This document shows positions 23,809-31,043 of a stretch of 64,000 nt of DNA, one piece after another. The position numbers and the translations under genes were made by a program. Under the pieces are notes generated by a model. That model did no database searches. It was given only the letters and a program-made list of their open reading frames with translations, and was not told the origin of the DNA. The stretch spans positions 1 through 64,000 of the forward strand of contig NZ_JAFYYT010000040.1 of NCBI RefSeq assembly GCF_017549005.1, in the 5' to 3' direction. Source of the DNA: Ruminococcus sp. (GTDB lineage Bacteria; Bacillota; Clostridia; Oscillospirales; Ruminococcaceae). Within the stretch, counting starts at the first letter, position 1; the number at the start of each line of letters is the position of its first letter.

Positions 23809-24954
23809 TCAGTTCCTTTCGATTATCTTTTCGAGATTTGACCTGTTCCCGAGATTTTCAACGCCGAACATAAACAGCGTCTGGCTGTAATCGTTTATAT
23901 TGATGTACTCGGAGAGCTCTTTTTGCATATCCTCGGGTGAAACGACTGCTATTTCGCTGTAATGCTGGATAAGAAACGGAATAAAGCAGTCTGCATAGCT
24001 GTCCTTGATGACAAGGAGCTTCTTGTCGTTTTTTACTGATGTCCTGATTTTTATGAGAGGTGCGCTTTCTCCCAGAAATACTGAATACATATCGCTTGAA
24101 TCAAGCATATCAAGGTCGTAAAGCTCAGACTCAACGGTATCGCCGCTGTTTGTTGTCTTTTCACATGAGAGTACCTCGGCGCCGTCGGGATAGCTGTAGA
24201 TATCAATGATATCCGGCTTAACTTTTGCAGAGAGCACCTTTTTATAGAGATTTCCTCTGAAATCGTCGGTGATATGCTGGATACTGTACTTGTCATACAG
24301 TGTCGGAAGAAATCCGAGCTTCTGGATAACGGTCTTATATACACAGTATGCCCCGTAAGTTGTCCATTTAGTATCGGTTCTGTAATAAATATAATTCTCG
24401 TTCAGCATTTTCAGTATATTATAGGCGTCTATCTTCCTGATATCGTTGCTCAGGAACTCATAAAATGCAGTTATCTGCTGACTGTCCGACCTTGAGATGC
24501 CGCGTGCCTGCAACAGGTCGCCGTATACTCCCGAAGAGCTCGGTATCGCCGCAAAATATACTGTTCCGTCGTAATTTTCAGCATAGCGGCTGAAAATATC
24601 CGCATTTACCGATGCAGGAGTTCTCAGTGAAACCTCTGCGTCAAGGAGCCTGTCCTTGCCGATGTATATTCCGTTTACTATCTGCTCTGAGAGCTCTGCC
24701 TGCATGATTGTTTTAGCGGATATCCATTCCTCTCTGCCTGCAAAATGGTCTGTAACATAATATCCGAGCTGGTCAACGTCAGAGCCGTCGTACAGTCCGT
24801 CAAGCGATACTTCGGGGATATCTGCGAGCTTTCGGTTTTCGGCAATGGAAAAGCTTTCTTTTTTGCCGAATACTGTCATAAAGAAGAAAAACGCAATGAC
24901 AGACAGTGTCAAAACAGCGGTTATCCTGCTAGTGAGCTTTGTAAGCTTTGCCAT
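23809..24954 (-). CDS. DHHW-family protein lacking the DHHW histidines
   Basis: A 381-residue protein of the AlgJ/DHHW type that usually works with an MBOAT protein to O-acetylate an exported polysaccharide. N-terminal membrane anchor (VLTLSVIAFFFFMTVFG), then ENRKLADIPEVSLDGLYDGS and YVTDHFAGREEWI, both typical. The motif that names the family, TDHHW, reads TDTKW here (YYRTDTKWTTYGAY), so both histidines are lost; the KDSYAD serine motif is kept. The frame is intact and full length. It lies 16 bases after its MBOAT partner, which also lost its histidines. It may be a non-catalytic or altered acyltransferase. Confidence 0.82.
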   Translation of the reverse strand: MAKLTKLTSRITAVLTLSVIAFFFFMTVFGKKESFSIAENRKLADIPEVSLDGLYDGSDVDQLGYYVTDHFAGREEWISAKTIMQAELSEQIVNGIYIGKDRLLDAEVSLRTPASVNADIFSRYAENYDGTVYFAAIPSSSGVYGDLLQARGISRSDSQQITAFYEFLSNDIRKIDAYNILKMLNENYIYYRTDTKWTTYGAYCVYKTVIQKLGFLPTLYDKYSIQHITDDFRGNLYKKVLSAKVKPDIIDIYSYPDGAEVLSCEKTTNSGDTVESELYDLDMLDSSDMYSVFLGESAPLIKIRTSVKNDKKLLVIKDSYADCFIPFLIQHYSEIAVVSPEDMQKELSEYININDYSQTLFMFGVENLGNRSNLEKIIERN

Positions 24955-24970
24955 TTTATCCCCTCCCCTT

Positions 24971-26350
24971 TTATAGCTTTAACAGCAGCATTTCTGAGCT
25001 GCCGCTGTAAGATATAAGCGCTGTACAGATTATCAGAAGAACTGCCACCACCATCGGTGATACGATGTTTAATGCGATCTTCAGCTTCTTCTTGCCGGAC
25101 CTTGTCATCATGTTCCTGAAAAGATCGGTTGAAGCGTACATTGCAAGCAGAATAAGAACTATATACGACTTTGTGAGGTAAAATGCCTGCGTATCTGCTA
25201 TAGTTCCGTTTCCACCTATCATTACAAGGAAGTATTTTACTGAGTACGAAAAACTGCTGCCCGAAAGGAACACTGAGCAGAGAATGACTATCAGGAATGT
25301 GTAAAAAATTCCTGTGAGTTCCATTATCTTCTTTTCTCTCAGACGGGCTTCCGTTATGATGAAAGCTCCCATAAGAGCACCGAAAACCAGTCCGTTCAGA
25401 TCAAATGTATACCAGAAGCCGAAAAGCGACCAGCCGAATATGAAAACAGCTTCCCAGAGCCATTTTTTCTCAGATGAATTGTAAAGCGGTTTGGTTATGT
25501 ACCGCCTGAGCCACTGAACCACCTGTGACTGCCAGCGTGCTGCGAAATACTTTATCCTTGAGCTGAGCAAGGGATAATTGAAGCTGTGAGGCAGGCGTAT
25601 CCCGAAGCAGTAGGCTATGCCTGTACCCATGTCCGCAACTCCGGAAAGAGTAAAATACAGACAGAAAATATAAGCTGTTATTCCGAGCCATGCGGTAACT
25701 GCGGATATTTCATTGAAATTGCTGCTCTGCACAGATCTGTACAGCATATAGAGATTATCGGCGATTATCACTTTTTTGGCAAGTCCTTTTACAAAGACTG
25801 TCATTCCGACTCCGATTCCCGACAAACTTGATTTTCTGCTGTCAAGAAGCTTTGAAAATGAGCCGTATCTGAGCAGCGGTCCCATAATGAGCTTCGGAAA
25901 GAACATTATATATATTGAGAACCTCATGAGACTGCATCTGCAGCTCAGTCTTTTCTTGTAAACGTCAATAAGAGTTCCTGTAGCCGAGAGTACAAAGAAC
26001 GAGATTCCAATCGGAAAGAAGCCTTCCGGAGCTTTTATCAGTCTGTGGAGCCATGTGAAGTATTCGGTCCTGAATGCAAATAGTGCAAGAAGATCAAAAA
26101 CAATGCCGAATACGAGAGGGACAGAAGCAAGTTTTTCGTTTCTCCGGAATTTTTCTATCAGCTTTATGCAGCAATAGTTTATTATGGTAAAAACTGAGAT
26201 AAATATGAGGAAATACAGACTTATCATGCCGCAGAATGCTATACTTAGCAGCAAAATGGTTATTTCACGCCATTTTCTGGGTGTAAGATAGTACAGCATG
26301 AGCGAGATCGGCAGAAAGCCGTATATATACAGTAAACTGCTATATACCAT
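24971..26350 (-). CDS. MBOAT-family protein lacking conserved histidines
   Basis: A 459-residue multi-helix membrane protein of the AlgI/DltB MBOAT type, which passes acetyl groups across the membrane for sugar modification. Family marks include FFPIGISFFVLSATGTLIDVYK (for FPIGISFYTFQ), PKLIMGPLLRYG (for GPI) and FNYPLLSSRIKYFAARW. Where active members have RRWHISLSTWFRDYVY, this has ARWQSQVVQWLRRYITKP. Where they have GLWHG, this has GFWYT, so the essential membrane histidine is a tyrosine. The gene is intact, overlaps the toprim gene end by 11 bases and is followed by its DHHW partner. Confidence 0.82.
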   Translation of the reverse strand: MVYSSLLYIYGFLPISLMLYYLTPRKWREITILLLSIAFCGMISLYFLIFISVFTIINYCCIKLIEKFRRNEKLASVPLVFGIVFDLLALFAFRTEYFTWLHRLIKAPEGFFPIGISFFVLSATGTLIDVYKKRLSCRCSLMRFSIYIMFFPKLIMGPLLRYGSFSKLLDSRKSSLSGIGVGMTVFVKGLAKKVIIADNLYMLYRSVQSSNFNEISAVTAWLGITAYIFCLYFTLSGVADMGTGIAYCFGIRLPHSFNYPLLSSRIKYFAARWQSQVVQWLRRYITKPLYNSSEKKWLWEAVFIFGWSLFGFWYTFDLNGLVFGALMGAFIITEARLREKKIMELTGIFYTFLIVILCSVFLSGSSFSYSVKYFLVMIGGNGTIADTQAFYLTKSYIVLILLAMYASTDLFRNMMTRSGKKKLKIALNIVSPMVVAVLLIICTALISYSGSSEMLLLKL

Positions 26351-26939
26351 TGTTTTCCCCCTTTATTTTTTCTACTGTTTCCGCAAGCTCGGAGCTGTCC
26401 ATCATGGTACATAGCACCTCGATAAGAGCAGTCGATGAAAGCTGCTGAGGGAGCCCGAGCTTTTTCTGGAGCAGCAGTCTCAGCTCTCTGCTGTTGGCAC
26501 CGCCGCTCAGTCCCAGCTCATATAGAGTGAGCTTTGTTATATCCGAAGTCCTGACATTTTCGGAAGCAGTTATGCCCGATCTCTGAAAAGCTTCAAGGAG
26601 AATTTTAGTGTCAATTCCTTCGACTCCGAGCTTTCCCTCGGCAGAAGGTTTGGTTTTACGCTTTTCCTTGCCGAAAATGTCTGGAATATATACGTTTGTT
26701 ATCTTTCCGTCGCCTATAGCGCCCTTTATATATCCACGTATCTTCCGACCTGCTGCATCCGAGTCGGTAAGTATGATTATACCCGTCTTTTTTGCATAAT
26801 AGCGTATGAGCTCAAGTTTTTCGGTGTCCTTGAATATTCCGAAGCCGTTAGTGATTATGATAACGGCGTCAACGATGGAAGAAAGCTTTATTTTATCATA
26901 TTTTCCCTCAACGATTATAGCTTCACTTATCTTTATCAT
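26340..26939 (-). CDS. Toprim-domain nuclease-like protein (RNase M5-like, DUF4093)
   Basis: A 199-residue protein with an N-terminal toprim domain (about 1-95): AIIVEGKYDKIKL has the catalytic Glu and LTDSDAAGRKIR the DxD. These fit RNase M5, which matures 5S rRNA. The C-terminal part (DUF4093-like) has LGVEGIDTKILLEAF and ITKLTLYELGLSGGANSRELR. It is shorter than, and may differ in target from, the Bacillus enzyme. The ATG at 26939 lies 11 bases after holA and starts the domain; the longer frame runs into holA. Confidence 0.83.
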   Translation of the reverse strand: MIKISEAIIVEGKYDKIKLSSIVDAVIIITNGFGIFKDTEKLELIRYYAKKTGIIILTDSDAAGRKIRGYIKGAIGDGKITNVYIPDIFGKEKRKTKPSAEGKLGVEGIDTKILLEAFQRSGITASENVRTSDITKLTLYELGLSGGANSRELRLLLQKKLGLPQQLSSTALIEVLCTMMDSSELAETVEKIKGENNGI

Positions 26940-26950
26940 TGGTTTCACCA

Positions 26951-28033
26951 CTAATTTTTGGTCATAAGCATTTTGGTAATGCACTGTTCAAGTATTGTTT
27001 TTTCATCGCTTCTGCTGAAATTGAGAAGCATATTCGTATCACGGAGTATGGTTATGCATTTCCTGAGTCTTTTTATGCTCATTCGCGAACTGTCACGGAA
27101 AGCGTTTTTAACCTTGAAATCAAGAATATAGGAAAAATCCTCTTTGACGTCGTTTATCTGTTTTCCTTTTTTACGTGCACAGGCTGCGCGGTACATATCA
27201 ATAAAAGAATTTGAGATCGACGCAAGAACGGCGCCCCTGTTGTTTTTGTCCTGCATGAGCTCATCAAGAGCTTCAAAAGCCATTCGCTTGTTAAGAGCTG
27301 CAACGGCGTCTGCAAGCTTGAAAATAGTCGCGTCACTCTGCCTGTGTACAAAATTATTGAGGATATCCCTGGTTATCTCGTTTTTTCCTGCATATGAGCA
27401 CAGCTTATCTATCTCATTGCGTATGGCAAGAGTGTCGTTCTGGCACATTTCCGCAAGTTCACGGGCGTTATCAAGTGAAATAAGGGAGCCTCTCGCTGAA
27501 ACGCTTGCAGCGATATCCTTTGCGAGTTCGCTTTCGGTCTTGACGGGACATTCAATGAGAACTCCGTTTTTCTCGGCGAAATCGGCAAGCTTCTTGTTCC
27601 TGTCCTTGATAGTGTTCTTTTTTGTCCTGAAATCAGTTTTTACAGCTATTTCAAAGCCTGTAACGTTAAATATGACCAACGTATGCGGAGGAATATCCTT
27701 AATAGCCTCTATAAGCTTTTTGTTGATATCCTCTGCCTTGAGACCCGCCATGTTTTCACGCGGCTTTTCACAGTTATAGTCGTTGATAAGGATACAGTTG
27801 TACTCTGACATCATCGGCATCATCTGTATCATATCATAAAGCTCGGAAAAATCAAGATATCTGCCCTCGAGCCTGTTGAGGGCAAATTCTTCGTTATCCC
27901 CGACAGCTGCCTTGATTATATACTTTGTCAGCTTTTCAACATCGGGGATGTTCTGACCAAATATATAGTAAAGATTACTGAGCTCGCCTTTGTTCAGCTG
28001 AGCCTTTAATGTTCTGGCGTCAATTTGTGGCAT
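26951..28033 (-). CDS. holA: DNA polymerase III delta subunit
   Basis: A 360-residue clamp-loader subunit that opens the beta clamp. Motifs: LSNLYYIFGQN at the start (for YLLxGxd), MMPMMSEYNCILINDYNC, VIFNVTGFEIAVKTDF and KLADFAEKNGVLIECPVKTESEL. The C-terminal collar domain follows (KLADAVAALNKRMAFEALDEL, the usual F-x-L-x-D-A pattern). Length is typical. It overlaps comEC by one base (28033) and precedes the toprim gene: the comEC-holA order common in Firmicutes. Confidence 0.92.
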   Translation of the reverse strand: MPQIDARTLKAQLNKGELSNLYYIFGQNIPDVEKLTKYIIKAAVGDNEEFALNRLEGRYLDFSELYDMIQMMPMMSEYNCILINDYNCEKPRENMAGLKAEDINKKLIEAIKDIPPHTLVIFNVTGFEIAVKTDFRTKKNTIKDRNKKLADFAEKNGVLIECPVKTESELAKDIAASVSARGSLISLDNARELAEMCQNDTLAIRNEIDKLCSYAGKNEITRDILNNFVHRQSDATIFKLADAVAALNKRMAFEALDELMQDKNNRGAVLASISNSFIDMYRAACARKKGKQINDVKEDFSYILDFKVKNAFRDSSRMSIKRLRKCITILRDTNMLLNFSRSDEKTILEQCITKMLMTKN

Positions 28034-30078
28034 TACAATCTCCTTATGGTGAAGCTGTCTGAGTCTGACAGCACTATCTCAAAATTATTGTTTTCACTAA
28101 GATCAAGAATATTTTCAGCTTTATCCTCCCCTTTTGCAGCTTTTCCGCACAGGACTGTGAGTTCAGAAGCTGCTGCGTGTTCTTTGCTGTCTGAAATAAA
28201 GCGTACTTTTCTGCTGTCAGTGCTTATAGTTATACCGGTGTCTGTAATGTTTATGTCGTATCCGTTCTCGAGGATTGTAATATCATTGCTGTAATAAGTG
28301 ATATTATCGCTTTTCAGAGGAATTTCAGTTTCTCCCGAGATTATCCAGTTACTGATGTCGGTAAATTCCAACTCTTTCCCATAGCTCACATATCCGGACT
28401 GTACTTTCTGAGTTAGGACAGCATAATCAACATGACTTATACCGTTTACAGTGAGGTACTTCCTGACGTAGTCAGCAGAGCGGTAATGTCCGCTTATGTC
28501 GATAATATCAGCGGAATTATCGCGGCTTACGACTACAACGGCGTTGCTCCCCTTTCCGAGGACCGCGATCACAGTATGGCTGTTGCGTCCGAGCTTTACG
28601 GCAGCCGACGCTATAAACAGAAAAGCTGCGGAAAATGCGGCAGCTCCGCATATGAATTTCCTGTTTCGGAACATTGCAGCTGTCAGCACAGTAATTATCA
28701 TGCATATCAGCAAACCGTATATTACAGCTCTGTTGCTGCCTGAGAAATATGTGAAGCGTATACGCGATATACTGTCCGAAAAGCGCAGAATAAACTCGTT
28801 TATCACTTTCGGAATGAACAGTAAGTCAAATATTCCGCCTGTAAGAGCATATAGCAGTCCGATTGTCATTGATACGGAACAAAGCGGAACTACAAGCATA
28901 TTCGTTATTGGAGAAATGAGAGAGGTCTCATCAAAATAAAGAAGTGAAAACGGAAATACGCACAGCATGGTACACAGCATTACTGCCGTTTTTTTCGTAA
29001 AGCTTTGCAATGCAGTATCATCAGGCATATTTTTCGTCATATATGGTGCAAATACGCCGATTCCGAAGGTTCCTGCAACAGAAAGGATAAAACCTTCATC
29101 GTAGACAACATATGGCTGGCAAATACATATCATCAGCACAGCACCTGCAAGTGAATTGAAAGTGTCGTTCTGTCGTCTGAAAAGCCCTGCGGCATAGAGG
29201 AAATTCATCATTATTGCAGCTCTTACGGCTGAAACCGGATAGTTTGCCATTGTAACAAGAAACAACAGCAACAGTTCCATTACGGCGAATGACAGATATT
29301 TATTTACTCGAAGCAGCCTGAGAAGGCTCATAAGGATAAATACAGCAATTGAAACATGAAGTCCCGAAACTGCAAGGATATGGCCGATTCCACAGCGATA
29401 TACGGCAGTTTTTACGTTATGATCCATACCTCTTTTCTCACCGAAAACCATTCCGGCAAGAAGGTCGCCGCTGTCCCTGCCGAGTGCAACATGAAAATCG
29501 TAGATAATCTTCTCTCTGTAATCGTTAACAGCTGCTTTTATGCTTCTTTTTGATGGACGGAGTATATTTATATCCGAAGCTTTGGTTATTTCAAGAAAAA
29601 TCCCGTCGGATCTGTAGTATTTTTCACTGTCGAAGAGATAATCCTTTGAAAGCTTCTCAAAGGTACAGCTGCCGATATCTATGGTATCTCCTGTCTCTGC
29701 TTCAAGTGAATTGGCAAAGAAACTGAGTTTTGCTTTTTTGATACCGTTTATACTGCCTTTAAGGACATAAGATGTATTATCTCCGCTGTAATGCTGAACG
29801 CTCAAAACTTCTCCGCGGAATGAGCCGTCCTGCCCGTCCATTTCAACGGCAGGAGCATATCTCATAGCGGTATACGCGTTGAAAGCAAGCACAGCAGCTC
29901 CGAAGAATACAGCCATTATGCAGTGATCGACCGCTCTGAAGTCATACTTTCTCCCTGCGAGCAATGCGGTAGCTATCACAGCCCCAGCAATGATCATCAG
30001 AACGGGATCGGTAAAAAATGAAGCGAAAAACAATCCCGCCATATACGCTGCCGCAGCTCCAATCATTTTTCGCTTCAT
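28033..30078 (-). CDS. comEC: ComEC/Rec2 DNA-uptake channel with degenerate nuclease-like domain
   Basis: A 681-residue membrane protein that in competent bacteria carries single-stranded DNA across the membrane. Helices at 1-60, an OB-like outer domain (about 75-170), and the Competence domain with HILAVSGLHVSI and about eight helices (225-475) are present. The C-terminal metallo-beta-lactamase-like domain (about 490-681) is unusual. Where active members have LTHxHxDHxGG, this reads LTQKVQSGYVSYG, so the metal-binding histidines are gone. Transport might remain while hydrolysis of the second strand is lost. No other competence genes are in the window. Confidence 0.9.
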   Translation of the reverse strand: MKRKMIGAAAAYMAGLFFASFFTDPVLMIIAGAVIATALLAGRKYDFRAVDHCIMAVFFGAAVLAFNAYTAMRYAPAVEMDGQDGSFRGEVLSVQHYSGDNTSYVLKGSINGIKKAKLSFFANSLEAETGDTIDIGSCTFEKLSKDYLFDSEKYYRSDGIFLEITKASDINILRPSKRSIKAAVNDYREKIIYDFHVALGRDSGDLLAGMVFGEKRGMDHNVKTAVYRCGIGHILAVSGLHVSIAVFILMSLLRLLRVNKYLSFAVMELLLLFLVTMANYPVSAVRAAIMMNFLYAAGLFRRQNDTFNSLAGAVLMICICQPYVVYDEGFILSVAGTFGIGVFAPYMTKNMPDDTALQSFTKKTAVMLCTMLCVFPFSLLYFDETSLISPITNMLVVPLCSVSMTIGLLYALTGGIFDLLFIPKVINEFILRFSDSISRIRFTYFSGSNRAVIYGLLICMIITVLTAAMFRNRKFICGAAAFSAAFLFIASAAVKLGRNSHTVIAVLGKGSNAVVVVSRDNSADIIDISGHYRSADYVRKYLTVNGISHVDYAVLTQKVQSGYVSYGKELEFTDISNWIISGETEIPLKSDNITYYSNDITILENGYDINITDTGITISTDSRKVRFISDSKEHAAASELTVLCGKAAKGEDKAENILDLSENNNFEIVLSDSDSFTIRRL

Positions 30079-30089
30079 AATTCTATTCC

Positions 30090-30629
30090 TTATTTAAAGA
30101 AAAGCGGTAGCTTCTCAAGAAAACATATGTCTTTCCTCTCGCCTGCGTCGCCCTCTGCAAGTACGGCAGATCTGCCCGATATGATACCGCCTGCCTCAGT
30201 TACAACCTGTTCAAGGGCACGAAGCGACTCGCCTGTGCTGATAACATCGTCTACTATAAGCACCTTTTTGCCCTTGAGCATTGCAGCTTTCTCCTGAGAG
30301 AGGTAGAGTTTCTGCTCAGCAGCCGTTGTTATGGACTTAACGGTAACGCAGATTGGGTCTGTCATGTAGAGCTTTACGGATTTTCTTGCTACAACATAGG
30401 GCTTTCCGCTCTGTCTTGCCATTTCGTAAGCAAGAGGGATACCCTTGGACTCGGCTGTAATTATCATATCGAAATAAGGTGATTTGCTCAGGAGCTTGCC
30501 TGCAACGGCAACAGTGAGCTCTACATCGGAAAACATAACGAATGCAGCAATGTCTATCTTGTCATTGAGCGGACAAATAGGGAGTTCTCTTTCAAGTCCT
30601 GCAATTGTCATTTTATATGTTTCAGCCAC
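30090..30629 (-). CDS. Adenine-type phosphoribosyltransferase
   Basis: A 179-residue type I phosphoribosyltransferase. The PRPP-binding motif VLIVDDVISTGES is at about 122-134 and the N-terminal lid has ITAESKGIPLAYEMARQSGKPYVVARKS, as in Apt and related proteins. It probably salvages a purine base to its nucleotide. The first helix region differs from Escherichia coli Apt, so another purine or a regulatory role (PurR-like fold) cannot be excluded. The start is GTG after GGAGGTAACATC. It lies 12 bases downstream of the HIT gene. Confidence 0.85.
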   Translation of the reverse strand: MAETYKMTIAGLERELPICPLNDKIDIAAFVMFSDVELTVAVAGKLLSKSPYFDMIITAESKGIPLAYEMARQSGKPYVVARKSVKLYMTDPICVTVKSITTAAEQKLYLSQEKAAMLKGKKVLIVDDVISTGESLRALEQVVTEAGGIISGRSAVLAEGDAGERKDICFLEKLPLFFK

Positions 30630-30641
30630 GATGTTACCTCC

Positions 30642-30995
30642 TTATTCTGTCTTGCCGAGAGACTCAGGTCCCCAGCCCATTTTTACGCCTGCTAGCATAT
30701 GGAAATGCAGGTGCTTTACTGTCTGTCCTGCGTCGTCGCCGCAGTTGTTGATAATGCGGTAGCTTGCGATACCTTCAGCCTTTGCTATCTTCGCAGCAGC
30801 TTCAAACACCTTTGAAACTGCGGAAGAATTTGCTTCTGTGATATCGTTTGCAGAGGTTATATGAACCTTCGGGATTATAAGGTAATGAACAGGTGCAATA
30901 GGAGCTATGTCCTTGAAAGCGTAAACAAATTCGTCCTCGTAGACCTTTGTGCTTGGTATTTCTCCGTCGATTATTTTACAGAATAAACAGTCCAT
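30642..30995 (-). CDS. HIT-family nucleotide hydrolase (HinT-like)
   Basis: A 117-residue histidine-triad protein. It begins MDCLFCKIIDGEIPSTKVYEDE and carries the triad VKHLHFHMLAG near residues 95-105. HinT enzymes split adenosine phosphoramidates. It has a CxxC pair that may bind zinc. The ATG at 30995 follows AAAGGAG by 7 bases; upstream in-frame codons are poor starts. It probably shares a transcript with alaS above it and the phosphoribosyltransferase below. Confidence 0.92.
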   Translation of the reverse strand: MDCLFCKIIDGEIPSTKVYEDEFVYAFKDIAPIAPVHYLIIPKVHITSANDITEANSSAVSKVFEAAAKIAKAEGIASYRIINNCGDDAGQTVKHLHFHMLAGVKMGWGPESLGKTE

Positions 30996-31043
30996 ATTGA
31001 TTCTCCTTTGTATCATAGTACAGGTCATTTCGCCTGTCGGTTA

